Of a DNA stretch of 64,000 nucleotides, positions 54,559 through 63,427 are shown piece after piece (the first letter of the stretch is position 1; every line of letters starts with the position of its first letter). The DNA is taken from NCBI RefSeq assembly GCF_042678485.1, contig NZ_JBHTKR010000005.1:186001-250000 (forward strand). The letters run 5' to 3'. Under the pieces are notes generated by a model. That model did not search any database, was not told where the DNA came from, and saw only the letters and a list, made by a program, of their open reading frames with translations. The DNA is from Seohaeicola saemankumensis (GTDB lineage: Bacteria; Pseudomonadota; Alphaproteobacteria; Rhodobacterales; Rhodobacteraceae). The position numbers and the translations under genes are program-made.

Positions 54559-54743
54559 ATGCGCGCTCTGGAAGGGCCGCGACTTTCAGGAAAACAGGCC
54601 ATAGTGGCACTTTTACTTGCGGCAATAGTGTTGTCTGCCGTGCAGATCCTTGGCGCGTTGGCCGGTCTGAAACGCCCCTTTGCGTCTGGGGCATCGCCAC
54701 CTTTATCGCAGGCGTCGGGGCGGTGTTCAGCTTTGCGGGGTGA
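54559..54743 (+). pseudogene. Small two-helix membrane protein gene interrupted by a frameshift
   Basis: From ATG at 54559 one frame encodes MRALEGPRL followed by a membrane helix (AIVALLLAAIVLSAVQILG) and ALAGLKRP. Near 54679 that frame turns into non-hydrophobic sequence, while another frame continues as LCVWGIATFIAGVGAVFSFAG to a stop at 54741-54743, a plausible second helix. One base change in CGCCCCTTTGCG would join them. It may be a pseudogene, a sequencing error, or a site of ribosomal slippage. The ribosome-binding site is weak. Confidence 0.4.
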
Positions 54744-54775
54744 ACGCGTCTTGGCTATGTGAAGGTAACGGCCTT

Positions 54776-55087
54776 TCAGGCCTTTTGACCGGTGGGGCTT
54801 GTATCCATGGCCACAAGTGTCGATGTCGCCGATGCAAAGCGAAGTTCTCTCACCGACGCATAGTCGGCACTGTGATACCAGGCTTTCAAAGCCGCCATGT
54901 CCGGAAACTCGATGATGACCAAGCGGTCAGGTTCCCATCTTCCGCTTGTTTCCAGAACCTCCAACTCCGGACCCCGCGCAAGAAAACGACCGCCGAACTT
55001 TTCGATCGTTGGAACGACGGCGCGCTTGTAATCGTCGAACACCGCGGAATTCGTGATCGTTTCGTCTACGACAAGCAATGCGGTCAT
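54776..55087 (-). CDS. DUF1330 family protein
   Basis: A 103-residue dimeric alpha-beta barrel-type protein: MTALLVVDETITNSAVFDDYKRAVVPTIEKFGGRFLARG, then DRLVIIEFPDMAALKAWYHSADYASVRELR, the DUF1330 signature. Function unknown; it acts in the cytoplasm. It lies on the opposite strand to the pyr genes and interrupts their run. Confidence 0.88.
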   Translation of the reverse strand: MTALLVVDETITNSAVFDDYKRAVVPTIEKFGGRFLARGPELEVLETSGRWEPDRLVIIEFPDMAALKAWYHSADYASVRELRFASATSTLVAMDTSPTGQKA

Positions 55088-55426
55088 GGGGATATCCTAT
55101 CTGACAGGCTGGCAATCCATAGGGTAGCCATCACAGGTTCGACCTGACAACCGGAAACGCGCTTGGGGCGCGAAACCGGCTTTGGCCACAGGATGCATGA
55201 CGCTCCGACTGGGACCCTGCCATTGCCATTCCAGCCGCCCGTCACACCCGCCAAACCCCGCGAAACCGCCAGGATTTCCCAAAAAAGCGCCGCCAACCCA
55301 TTGTAATCGTTCTGTTCTGCAAGTGTCCCACGATGGAACATCGCCAATCTGCGGCCCCTTTATCCCGCTGGACCGGACGGGCCGTGCAGGGTAAGACAGC
55401 GCTGATGTTACAGACCGGGGGGCCGC
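55088..55426. other. 339-bp non-coding stretch between the DUF1330 gene and the dihydroorotase-like gene
   Basis: Divergent promoter region. I see an imperfect dyad near 55151-55178 (CCGG...GCGC...GGCGC...CCGG) and a modest A-run (CCCAAAAAAGC at 55278). There is no open frame with a ribosome-binding site and protein-like composition, and no recognised riboswitch or LexA site. Confidence 0.5.
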
Positions 55427-56707
55427 ATGACAGGCACACTTCTGACCAATGTCCGCCTGATCGACCCCGAAGCCGGGACAGTCTCGCCGGGATCGCTGCT
55501 GATCGTTGACGGGCGGATCGCCGCCATGGGCGCCGAAGTCGCCGTGCCCGAAGGGGCGCAGGTCATTGACGGTCGCGGCGCCTGCCTGGCGCCCGGCATC
55601 ATCGATATAGGCGTGAAAGTCTGCGAACCGGGCGAACGGCACAAGGAATCGTTCCGCTCGGCCGGCCTTGCCGCGGCGGCAGGCGGTGTGACCACCATGG
55701 TCACGCGGCCCGACACGACCCCGGCCATTGACAGCCCAGAGACGCTGGAATTCGTCACGCGCCGCGCGAACGAAGCCGCGCCCGTCCGCGTCCTGCCCAT
55801 GGCCGCCCTGACCAAGGGCCGCGAAGGCCGCGAGATGACCGAGATCGGGTTCCTGATGGATGCAGGCGCCGTGGCCTTTACCGATTGCGATCACGTGGTA
55901 CGCAACACCAAGGTTCTGTCGCGCGCGCTGACCTATGCGCGCAGCCTTGGCGCGCTGGTGATCGGACATCCCCAGGACCCCGGCCTGTCGGAAGGGGCCT
56001 GCGCGACCAGCGGCAAATTCGCCAGCCTGCGGGGTCTGCCTGCGGTGTCGCCCATGGCCGAGCGCATGGGGCTGGATCGCGACATCGCCCTGCTGGAGAT
56101 GACCGGCGCGCGCTATCACGCCGACCAGATCACCACCGCCCGCGCCCTGCCCGCCCTGATGCGCGCCAAGCGCAACGGGCTGGACATCACCGCGGGCACG
56201 TCGATCCACCATCTGACGCTGAACGAGCTGGACCTGGCGAACTATCGCACCTTCTTCAAGGTCAAGCCGCCCCTGCGCGCCGAGGATGACCGGCTGGCCG
56301 TGATCGAGGCCCTGCGCGACGGTCTGATCGATACGATCAGCTCCATGCACACCCCCCAGGACGAGGAAAGCAAGCGCCTTCCCTTCGAGGAGGCCGCATC
56401 AGGCGCGGTAGGTCTTGAAACCCTGCTGCCCGCCGCACTGCGGCTGCACCATTCAGGCGAGCTGACGCTGGCGCAGCTGTTCCGGGCCCTGTCCCTGAAC
56501 CCTGCCAAAAGGCTGGGCATGCCGCAGGGGCGGATGGCTGTGGGCGCACCTGCCGACCTGGTGCTGTTCGACCCTGATGCGCCTTTCGTGCTTGACCGGT
56601 TCACCCTGCGTTCGAAATCAAAAAACACGCCATTCGACGGGGCGCGGTTGCAAGGCAAGGTGCGCGCGACCTATGTCCATGGCACCTGCGTCTTCGGAGA
56701 CCTGTGA
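55427..56707 (+). CDS. Dihydroorotase-like protein lacking metal ligands (PyrC'-type)
   Basis: A 426-residue amidohydrolase-fold protein most similar to dihydroorotase. The catalytic motif DxHxHxRxPG appears as DIGVKVCEPG (residues 60-69): both His are replaced (Gly62, Lys64) and the Arg is Cys66. Near the end the conserved DHAPH is MHTPQ (307-311), so the catalytic Asp is Met. His181 in VIGHPQDP and HHLTL remain. The overall fold markers (AAAAGGVTTMV, GAIGLETLL-like GAVGLETLLPAALRL, NPAKRLGM) are intact. I infer a non-catalytic partner of PyrB, as for PyrC' in pseudomonads. It is coupled to plsY (TGATG). Confidence 0.85.
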   Translation: MTGTLLTNVRLIDPEAGTVSPGSLLIVDGRIAAMGAEVAVPEGAQVIDGRGACLAPGIIDIGVKVCEPGERHKESFRSAGLAAAAGGVTTMVTRPDTTPAIDSPETLEFVTRRANEAAPVRVLPMAALTKGREGREMTEIGFLMDAGAVAFTDCDHVVRNTKVLSRALTYARSLGALVIGHPQDPGLSEGACATSGKFASLRGLPAVSPMAERMGLDRDIALLEMTGARYHADQITTARALPALMRAKRNGLDITAGTSIHHLTLNELDLANYRTFFKVKPPLRAEDDRLAVIEALRDGLIDTISSMHTPQDEESKRLPFEEAASGAVGLETLLPAALRLHHSGELTLAQLFRALSLNPAKRLGMPQGRMAVGAPADLVLFDPDAPFVLDRFTLRSKSKNTPFDGARLQGKVRATYVHGTCVFGDL

Positions 56708-57312
56708 TGCCTTTGATCGAAACATCCCCGACGCTTCTGATCCTGTGGGCCGTGATCGGCTACCTGCTGGGGTCCATCCCTTTCGGCATGGTGCTGACCC
56801 GCGCCATGGGGCTTGGCAATCTGCGCGACATCGGTTCGGGCAATATCGGCGCGACCAACGTGCTGCGGACCGGCAGCAAGAAAGCGGCCGCGCTGACCCT
56901 TTTGCTGGACGGTGGCAAGGGCGCTGTCGCGGTTCTGCTGGCGCGGGCGATGGCGGGGGAAGATGCCGCTCAGATTGCGGGTCTGACGGCGATGCTGGGC
57001 CATTGCTACCCGGTCTGGCTGCGCTTCAGGGGGGGCAAGGGGGTTGCGACCTATATCGGGCTGGTGCTGGCACTGGCCTGGCCCGTGGGCCTGGCCGTCT
57101 GCGCCACATGGCTTGCCGTTGCCGCCATCGGTCGCACCTCGTCGCTGGCGGCGCTGGTCGCTGCCGCGCTGTCAACCTTCTGGATGGTGCTGCTGGGTGA
57201 GGGTCAGGCGCTTGTCATGGGCGCGATTCTGACGCTGCTGATCTTCTGGCGGCACCGTGACAACATCACGCGTTTGCGCGCAGGCACCGAGACCAGGATC
57301 GGACAGAAATAG
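56707..57312 (+). CDS. plsY: Glycerol-3-phosphate acyltransferase (acyl-phosphate type)
   Basis: A 201-residue inner-membrane enzyme that transfers an acyl group from acyl-phosphate to glycerol-3-phosphate. Five to seven helices carry the three PlsY motifs: GSIPFG, SGNIGATNV and RFRGGKGVATYIG, plus LDGGKG and GHCYPVWL. Its ATG at 56707 shares its A with the stop of the dihydroorotase-like gene. plsC at 12.6 kb performs the next step. A double hairpin and a copy of the 22-bp element follow. Confidence 0.95.
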   Translation: MPLIETSPTLLILWAVIGYLLGSIPFGMVLTRAMGLGNLRDIGSGNIGATNVLRTGSKKAAALTLLLDGGKGAVAVLLARAMAGEDAAQIAGLTAMLGHCYPVWLRFRGGKGVATYIGLVLALAWPVGLAVCATWLAVAAIGRTSSLAALVAAALSTFWMVLLGEGQALVMGAILTLLIFWRHRDNITRLRAGTETRIGQK

Positions 57313-57328
57313 ACGCACAGGTCAGGAT

Positions 57329-57363
57329 GGGGGGCTGTCTGCCCCCCACGTCCCTGCGGGACG
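57329..57363. terminator. Two tandem GC hairpins between plsY and gshA
   Basis: GGGGGGC (57329-57335), TGTCT, GCCCCCC (57341-57347), then CGTCCC-TGC-GGGACG (57349-57363). A second C tract beyond (57364-57368) can compete for the first G tract. This could terminate both convergent genes. Confidence 0.65.
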
Positions 57364-57371
57364 CCCCCCGA

Positions 57372-57393
57372 GGATATTTCACGCAAGCAGAAA
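57372..57393 (+). repeat. Copy 5 of the 22-bp post-stop element (GGA subtype)
   Basis: Begins GGATATTT and ends GCAAGCAGAAA, 59 bp past the plsY stop, behind the hairpins. It is the only copy on the plus strand and also follows a plus-strand gene. Confidence 0.55.
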
Positions 57394-57414
57394 CAGGGGC
57401 GCCAGCCGCGCCTG

Positions 57415-58785
57415 TCAGTAGCTGTATTCGGCGTAGATCCGGGACAGGTCTCCGTGCCATTCACCGTGATACTTTTCCAGCAGCTCGTCGGCAGGCGTCT
57501 TGCCGGTCTCGATGCTGTCCTTGAGCGCATTGAGGAAATGGGTCTCGTCCGGCACAAGACCCCCGGCGCCGGCGCGCGCACGCGCCTTCAGCCCCGCCTC
57601 TGACAGGGCCAGAACCTCGCGCGCCAGATCATGCATCCTGATGTCGCCAACCCGCGCCTGCAGCCCGTCCACGCTGGCCGCGACACGCAGGCCTTCGCGG
57701 GTTTCGGCATCCCAGCCCCTGGCGAGATCCCAGGCGGCATCCAGCGCCGATTGATCATACATCAACCCGACCCAGAATGCGGGAAGCGCGCAAAGTCTGC
57801 GCCAGGGCCCGCCATCGGCGCCGCGCATTTCCATGTATTTCTTGATCCGCGCCTCTGGGAAGGCAGTGGTCAGGTGATCGGCCCAATCGCTCAGCGTCGG
57901 CGTCTCGCCCGGGAGGGCCGGCAGTTTACCCGCCATGAAGTCGCGGAAGGACATGCCCAGCGCATCAATGTACTTGCCGTCGCGATAGACGAAATACATC
58001 GGCACATCGAGCGCGTATTCGGCATAGCGTTCAAAGCCGAAACCATCCTCGAAGACGAAGGGCAACATGCCCGTACGGGACGCATCCAGATCGCGCCAGA
58101 TCCGGCTGCGCCAGCTTTTGTGACCGTTCGGCTTGCCTTCGAAGAAGGGCGAGTTGGCAAAAAGCGCGGTGGCCACGGGTTGCAGCGCGATTGCGACGCG
58201 CAGCTTCTTGACCATATCCGGTTCCGAGGCGAAATCGAGGTTCACCTGCACGGTGCAGGTCCGGTACATCATGGATTTGCCCATGGTGCCGACCCGGTCC
58301 ATGTAGGAGGTCATCAGCTTGTAACGCCCCTTGGGCATCTGCGGCATCTGGTCGTGGGTCCAGACCGGCGCGGCGCCCAGGCCGATGAAGCCCACGCCAA
58401 CCTTGTCGGCCACATCCTTGACCTCGCGCAGGTGCTGGTTCACCTCGTCGCAGGTCTCGTGGATGGTCTCGAGTGCGGCGCCCGACAGCTCCAGCTGGCC
58501 GCCCGGCTCGAGGCTGACATTCGCGCCATCCTTCACCAGGCCGATCAGCTTGCCCGCCTCTTCGACCGGCGCCCAGCCATGGGCGTCACGCAACCCCTCG
58601 AGCACGGCACGCACCGAGCGCGGCCCCTCGTAGGGGATGGGCAGCAGGCTGTCCTTGCAGTAGCCGAATTTTTCATGCTCGGTCCCGATACGCCAGTCTT
58701 GCTTGGGCTTGCAGCCCGACGCCAGGTATTCGGCCAGTTGGGAATGGTGTTCGATCGGCCCGCCGCCGGACTGAGGGATGGACAT
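57415..58785 (-). CDS. gshA: Glutamate-cysteine ligase, plant-type
   Basis: A 456-residue enzyme that makes gamma-glutamylcysteine, the first step of glutathione synthesis. It is of the alphaproteobacterial/plant class: IGTEHEKFGY at the ATP/substrate site, LEPGGQLELSGA, TCTVQVNLDFASE and GFGFERYAEYALDVPMYFVYRDG. GGAGAG precedes the ATG at 58785. It is transcribed toward plsY. Confidence 0.95.
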   Translation of the reverse strand: MSIPQSGGGPIEHHSQLAEYLASGCKPKQDWRIGTEHEKFGYCKDSLLPIPYEGPRSVRAVLEGLRDAHGWAPVEEAGKLIGLVKDGANVSLEPGGQLELSGAALETIHETCDEVNQHLREVKDVADKVGVGFIGLGAAPVWTHDQMPQMPKGRYKLMTSYMDRVGTMGKSMMYRTCTVQVNLDFASEPDMVKKLRVAIALQPVATALFANSPFFEGKPNGHKSWRSRIWRDLDASRTGMLPFVFEDGFGFERYAEYALDVPMYFVYRDGKYIDALGMSFRDFMAGKLPALPGETPTLSDWADHLTTAFPEARIKKYMEMRGADGGPWRRLCALPAFWVGLMYDQSALDAAWDLARGWDAETREGLRVAASVDGLQARVGDIRMHDLAREVLALSEAGLKARARAGAGGLVPDETHFLNALKDSIETGKTPADELLEKYHGEWHGDLSRIYAEYSY

Positions 58786-58838
58786 GCTGGGCTCTCCGAA
58801 TTCTCTTGCGCGTGTGTTCAGTGGGCAGGAGTGCCGCG

Positions 58839-59366
58839 TCAGCGCGGCGGTGTCAATCGCGCAAGCGGCGCATCGCGCTGCCAGATCACGACGATGTGCG
58901 CCCCATGCGGGTGCATCTGCGTCAAAAGCCGTTCGGTGTTCAGGCCAGGCAGAGCGGCGAAGACATCGAAAAGCGCACCGGCATTCTGGGCGGTCAGAGG
59001 GATCTCCAGCAGCGGTTGACCGGGCTGATGCAAACGCCAATGGGCGGGCTTTGCGCCATGGTCGATCTCGAGCCGCGCCAGTTCCGACAAGGCCACCACG
59101 CCCCCGGTTAGGGGTCCGAAATAGGCCACCTGACCTTCTGTGATGCTGACCACGCCCGGCCCGTCCTGACCGGTCGCAAACCGTATCCGTTGCAGCCCCG
59201 TGAACGCCAGCGCCCCCCCTGCCGCCAGCACCACCCAGCCGATCCAGCCAAGCACGCCATAGCTGGTGAATATCCACCACAGGCCGATCGCCGCGACGGC
59301 GCCGCCGCCAAGCACGCCGCGCCAGCGGCGCAGCAGGGCTGTCGCCTCGGGGCGCAGGAAGCTCAT
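58839..59366 (-). CDS. Conserved hypothetical membrane protein
   Basis: A 175-residue protein with two N-terminal membrane helices (about residues 16-33 and 36-53) and a C-terminal soluble domain of about 110 residues (ITEGQVAYFGPLTGGVVALSELARLEID) that may be PH-like. Function unknown. Its ATG overlaps the rsmE stop by 4 bp, and gshA follows 53 bp later. Confidence 0.72.
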   Translation of the reverse strand: MSFLRPEATALLRRWRGVLGGGAVAAIGLWWIFTSYGVLGWIGWVVLAAGGALAFTGLQRIRFATGQDGPGVVSITEGQVAYFGPLTGGVVALSELARLEIDHGAKPAHWRLHQPGQPLLEIPLTAQNAGALFDVFAALPGLNTERLLTQMHPHGAHIVVIWQRDAPLARLTPPR

Positions 59367-60127
59367 GCCGTTTGGTCCCAGTCGCCCAGCCGCATCTGCC
59401 ACAGTGTCAGCGCCGCGACCGCTGCGGTATCGGCGCGCAGGATGCGGGGGCCAAGGCTGACCGGATGGGCAAAGGGCAGGCTGTGCAGCCGCGCACGTTC
59501 GGACGGGGAAAATCCCCCCTCCGGACCGATCAGGATCGCCCAGGGTTGCGGAAGCTGGCCGGATGCGCGGCAAGGCAGGGGCGCGGAAGGCGCCGTGGCC
59601 GCGCCACCATCGGCGAACCCTTCGTCGCAGAACATCAGCTGCCGGCCTTCGGGCCAGCCCGCCAGCAGACGGTCCAGCCTGACAAGATCCGCCACTTCAG
59701 GCACGAAAGTGCCGCCGCATTGCTCTGCCGCCTCGACGGCATGGGCTTGCAGCCGGTCCTGCCGGATACGTTCGGCATTGGTGAAATCGGTCTGCACCGG
59801 CACGATCCGGGCCGCGCCCATCTCGGCCGCCTTTTCCACGATGAAATCGGTGCGCGCCTTCTTGATCGGCGCGAACAGCAGCCACAGGTCGGGCGGCATC
59901 CGCAGCTGACGCGTCTGCGCCTCGCAGTGCAACAGGCCGCCGCGCTTGCCCGCCTCGGCCACGCGGGCCAGCCATTCGCCGTCGCGCCCGTTGAACAACA
60001 GCACCCCGGCCCCTTCCGACAGCCGCATGACCCCGAAAAGGTAATGCGCCTTGTCACGGTCCAGAGGAACGGTTTGCCCCGCACCCAGCGGTTGGTCTAC
60101 ATAGAGGCGGATTTTCGCATCATTCAT
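59363..60127 (-). CDS. rsmE: 16S rRNA (uracil(1498)-N3)-methyltransferase
   Basis: A 254-residue SPOUT methyltransferase that modifies U1498 of 16S rRNA. An N-terminal PUA-like part has DKAHYLFGVMRLSEGAGVLLFNG. The knot has LLFAPIKKARTDFIVEKAAEMGAARIVPV, AILIGPEGGFSPSE and LGPRILRADTAA. The ATG at 60127 is 12 bp from the divergent ubiA start, so the two promoters must overlap the coding sequences. It overlaps the next gene by 4 bp. Confidence 0.95.
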   Translation of the reverse strand: MNDAKIRLYVDQPLGAGQTVPLDRDKAHYLFGVMRLSEGAGVLLFNGRDGEWLARVAEAGKRGGLLHCEAQTRQLRMPPDLWLLFAPIKKARTDFIVEKAAEMGAARIVPVQTDFTNAERIRQDRLQAHAVEAAEQCGGTFVPEVADLVRLDRLLAGWPEGRQLMFCDEGFADGGAATAPSAPLPCRASGQLPQPWAILIGPEGGFSPSERARLHSLPFAHPVSLGPRILRADTAAVAALTLWQMRLGDWDQTA

Positions 60128-60139
60128 GAGGCAGACAAT

Positions 60140-61111
60140 ATGACCGCGCCGGACCAGACGCCAGAGGCCAAAGGACAGGTTGCCGATGCCGTGCGCGGCA
60201 ATTGGGTGGATCGGCTGGCGCCCGCAGCCACGCGCCCCTATCTGCGGCTGAGCCGGGCAGACCGGCCGATCGGGACCTGGCTGCTGCTGCTGCCTTGCTG
60301 GTGGGGGCTGACGCTGGCCATCCTGCACGATGGACAGGCGCGGCTGTTTGATCTGTGGATCTTCGCGGGTTGTGCGCTGGGGGCATTCCTGATGCGCGGC
60401 GCGGGTTGCACCTGGAACGACATCACCGATCGCGAGTTCGACGCGGCGGTGGCGCGCACCCGGTCGCGGCCGATCCCGTCGGGGCAGGTCACGGCAAAAC
60501 AGGCGGCCGGATGGATGATCGCGCAGGCGCTGATTGCCTTTTGCATCCTGCTGACCTTCAACACCGCCGCGATCGTGCTGGGAATCATCGCCCTGGCTCC
60601 GGTGGCGGTCTATCCTTTCGCCAAACGCTTCACCTGGTGGCCGCAGGTCTTTCTGGGGCTGGCCTTCAACTGGGGCGCGCTGCTGGCCTGGACGGCCCAT
60701 ACCGGCAGCCTGGGCTGGCCCGCGGTGATCCTTTATGTCGCCGGGATCGCCTGGACGCTGTTCTACGACACGATCTATGCACATCAGGACACCGAGGATG
60801 ACGCCCTGATCGGCGTCAAATCCACCGCGCGGCTTTTCGGCAATGACAGCCCCGGCTGGCTGACGGGTTTCATGTATGGCACGACCGCCCTGATGGTGAT
60901 TGCCGTTCTTGCGGCGACCCGTGCGGCGGGGGCGGATATCGCCCCCACTCTCGTGGCGCTGGGTGGCCCGCTGGCGATGCTGTTGCACATGCGCTGGCAA
61001 CTGGCGCGCTTTGCGCCGGATGACATGGGCGGGCTGTTGCGACTGTTCCGGTCGAACCGGGATGCGGGCCTGCTGCCTGTGCTGTTTTTCGCCTGTGCGG
61101 CGCTGGTGTGA
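60140..61111 (+). CDS. ubiA: 4-hydroxybenzoate polyprenyltransferase
   Basis: A 323-residue intramembrane prenyltransferase that attaches the polyprenyl chain to 4-hydroxybenzoate for ubiquinone. About eight helices. The first Asp motif is CTWNDITDREFDAAVARTRSRP and the second is FYDTIYAHQDTEDDALIG. Substrate would come from the long-chain polyprenyl synthase at 29.8 kb. The ATG at 60140 is only 12 bp from the divergent rsmE start. The OmpA-like gene follows 60 bp later. Confidence 0.96.
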   Translation: MTAPDQTPEAKGQVADAVRGNWVDRLAPAATRPYLRLSRADRPIGTWLLLLPCWWGLTLAILHDGQARLFDLWIFAGCALGAFLMRGAGCTWNDITDREFDAAVARTRSRPIPSGQVTAKQAAGWMIAQALIAFCILLTFNTAAIVLGIIALAPVAVYPFAKRFTWWPQVFLGLAFNWGALLAWTAHTGSLGWPAVILYVAGIAWTLFYDTIYAHQDTEDDALIGVKSTARLFGNDSPGWLTGFMYGTTALMVIAVLAATRAAGADIAPTLVALGGPLAMLLHMRWQLARFAPDDMGGLLRLFRSNRDAGLLPVLFFACAALV

Positions 61112-61171
61112 TTGCACCCGGACCATCGGCACCCTAAGACAGAGACATCAAGAACCACGCATCGGGGTTTC

Positions 61172-63085
61172 ATGCGCTTTTCCGCCATCGCCATCGTCAC
61201 CATGACATTCCTTGCTGCCGCGGGTCTGAGCCTTGTCGCAGCAGGATTCTCTGTCAGGACGATCGAGGAGAATTCCGAATACGGCGTGCGCCTTGCCCTG
61301 GACGAAAACGCGCTGCCCTGGGCCGAGGTGCAGGCGAACGGGCTTCAGGTCGTGCTGACCGGCACCGCCCCCTCGGAAGCGCTGCGATTCAAGGCGCTGT
61401 CGACCGCCGGGGGTGTTGTCGATGCGGCCCGCGTGATTGACGGGATGGACATTCGCGACAGTGCCGGAATCCAGGCGCCGCGCTTTTCGGTCGAGATCCT
61501 GCGTAACGAGGGTGGCATCTCGCTGATCGGTCTCGTGCCCGCGTCGATCGACCGCGACAGCATCATGGCGCAGCTGTCACCCATGGCCGACGGCGGCGCG
61601 GTGACCGATCTTCTGGAGACCGCCGACTATCCGGTGCCGGACAATTGGGACAGGGCGCTGAGCTTTGGAATCACCGCGCTTGAGTCGATGCCGCGGGCGA
61701 AAATCTCGATCGCGGCTGACCGGGTTGCGATCACGGCCATGGCCGACAGCGCAGAAGAGCGCCGCAAGCTTGAGGTCAACCTGGCGCGCCGCGTCCCCAC
61801 GGGGGTACGGCTGGCGCTGGATATCTCGGCACCCCGCCCGGTGATCACGCCCTTCAACCTGCGTTTCCTGATCAACGACGGCAAGGCACGCTTCGACGCC
61901 TGCTCTGCCGATACCGAAGAGGCACAGACCCGCATCCTTGCCGCCGCGCGCGCCGCCGGGATGGAGGAAAAGGGCATCTGCACGATCGGGCTGGGTGTGC
62001 CATCGCCGAACTGGGCCCGCGCCGCGGAACAGGCCATCGCGGCCCTGGCGGAAATCGGGGCGGGATCGGTGACCTTCACCGATGCCGACATCACCCTTCT
62101 GGCCGAACAAGGCACCGATCAGGCCCTGTTCGACCGCGTGGTCGGCGAGCTGGAAAGCCGCCTGCCCGATGTCTTTGCCCTGACCGCCGTGCTGCCCGCG
62201 CCAGAGGTTGCAGACGCCAGGGGCCAGGCCGAATTCACGGCAATCCTGTCGGAAGACGGCAAGGTCGAGCTGCGCGGCCGCATCGGCGACGACACCAGCC
62301 GCACCATCATGGAAACCTTCGCCAAGGCCCGCTTTGGCTCGGAGGCCGTACAATCCGCCGTGCGCAGTGACGACACCCTGACCGAGGACTGGACCGTGCG
62401 CGTCCTGGCCGGGCTCGAGGCGCTGTCGCGCCTGACCTCTGGCCAGACGACGGTTCTGCCGGACCAGCTGACCGTGACGGGCGCGACGGGAAACGATCGC
62501 GCCAGCGCCCAGATCGCGGCCCTGTTGGCGCAGAAGCTGGGCGAAGCGGCCGACTATACGATCAACGTCACCTATGACGAGGCGCTTGATCCCGTTGCGG
62601 CCCTGCCGACGCCACAGGACTGCATCCGCCGGATCAACGCGATCCTGTCCACCCGCAAGATCAATTTCGAACCGGGATCCGATACACCGGATGCGGCGGC
62701 CGCCGGCATCATCAATGACATCGCCGATATCCTAAAGGAATGCGGCGAACTCAAGCTCGAGATCAGCGGCCACACGGACAGCCAGGGACGCGCAGAGATG
62801 AACCAGCGCCTGTCCGAGGCGCGTGCGCTGGCGGTCTTGAACGCGCTGCGTGCCAGGCGCGTGCTGACCTCGTCGATCACCTCGGTCGGTTATGGCATGG
62901 ATCAACCCATCGCGGACAACGGCAGCGAGGAAGGCCGCGAGGCCAATCGCCGGATCGAATTCCGGCTGATCGGGATCGACGCTGCGGAGGATCAGCAGGG
63001 CACCCCGGCGCAAGCAGCCGCAGACGCGGCAAATGGCAATGACAACGGCGCAGACGGCACCGAAAAGCAAGGAAAGCGCGAGTGA
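61172..63085 (+). CDS. OmpA-family peptidoglycan-binding protein with repeated BON-like modules
   Basis: A 637-residue exported or membrane-anchored protein: an N-terminal hydrophobic segment (about residues 6-30), a long region (about 35-470) with several internal copies of a BON-like alpha-beta pattern (for example ALPWAEVQANGLQVVLTGTAP, then ARVIDGMDIRD, and DGKVELRGRIGDDTSRTIMETFAKARFG), and a C-terminal OmpA domain (about 490-600) with ISGHTDSQG and NQRLSEARA. The OmpA domain would hold peptidoglycan. The last 35 residues are Ala/Asn/Asp-rich. The following coiled-coil gene overlaps by 4 bp. Confidence 0.87.
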   Translation: MRFSAIAIVTMTFLAAAGLSLVAAGFSVRTIEENSEYGVRLALDENALPWAEVQANGLQVVLTGTAPSEALRFKALSTAGGVVDAARVIDGMDIRDSAGIQAPRFSVEILRNEGGISLIGLVPASIDRDSIMAQLSPMADGGAVTDLLETADYPVPDNWDRALSFGITALESMPRAKISIAADRVAITAMADSAEERRKLEVNLARRVPTGVRLALDISAPRPVITPFNLRFLINDGKARFDACSADTEEAQTRILAAARAAGMEEKGICTIGLGVPSPNWARAAEQAIAALAEIGAGSVTFTDADITLLAEQGTDQALFDRVVGELESRLPDVFALTAVLPAPEVADARGQAEFTAILSEDGKVELRGRIGDDTSRTIMETFAKARFGSEAVQSAVRSDDTLTEDWTVRVLAGLEALSRLTSGQTTVLPDQLTVTGATGNDRASAQIAALLAQKLGEAADYTINVTYDEALDPVAALPTPQDCIRRINAILSTRKINFEPGSDTPDAAAAGIINDIADILKECGELKLEISGHTDSQGRAEMNQRLSEARALAVLNALRARRVLTSSITSVGYGMDQPIADNGSEEGREANRRIEFRLIGIDAAEDQQGTPAQAAADAANGNDNGADGTEKQGKRE

Positions 63086-63408
63086 ACAGAACCGAATTCA
63101 TCATCGCGACGGCGGTCATCCTTTTTGTGGCCTTCTGCCTGGGGTGGTTCGCCAACTGGCTGATCCATCGCTTCACCCGTGTCTCGAAGGCGGACATCGG
63201 AGAGTTGGAGCGCATGGCGCAGGAATTGCACGAGGCCGAAGAAACGCGCGACCAGGCGATCACCTACATGCAGCAGCGCGAGGCCGAACTGAGCAATCAG
63301 CTGGCCCAGACCGAGGCAGAGCTGTCGGCCACCATGGAAGGCCTGCGGGAAGCCCGCCACGAGGCCGAGGAAATGCGCGCCTATATCGAGCGGATGAACA
63401 ACCGCTGA
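63082..63408 (+). CDS. Small membrane-anchored coiled-coil protein
   Basis: A 108-residue protein that starts with GTG: one membrane helix (about residues 7-27, IIATAVILFVAFCLGWFANWL), a short basic stretch, then a continuous charged coiled coil (about 40-105, ELERMAQELHEAEETRDQ...). Overlap with the OmpA-like gene (GTGA) implies a shared function at the cell envelope, but no role is known. Confidence 0.8.
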   Translation: MNRTEFIIATAVILFVAFCLGWFANWLIHRFTRVSKADIGELERMAQELHEAEETRDQAITYMQQREAELSNQLAQTEAELSATMEGLREARHEAEEMRAYIERMNNR

Positions 63409-63427
63409 TCCGGCTCGCCCGGCTGGA

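Noticed and set aside
54504..54743. 79-residue ORF starting MGGTHARSQQ
   Set aside because: Its first 55 residues are not protein-like; only the tail appears to belong to the split two-helix ORF, so it was folded into the pseudogene entry.
55310..55345. Possible LexA-type site (GTTCTGTTC and GGAAC) before the dihydroorotase-like gene
   Set aside because: The spacing does not fit the alphaproteobacterial GTTC-N7-GTTC pattern.
55182..55394. 70-residue ORF in the gap before the dihydroorotase-like gene
   Set aside because: Pro/Cys/His-rich composition, no ribosome-binding site and no hydrophobic or domain pattern.
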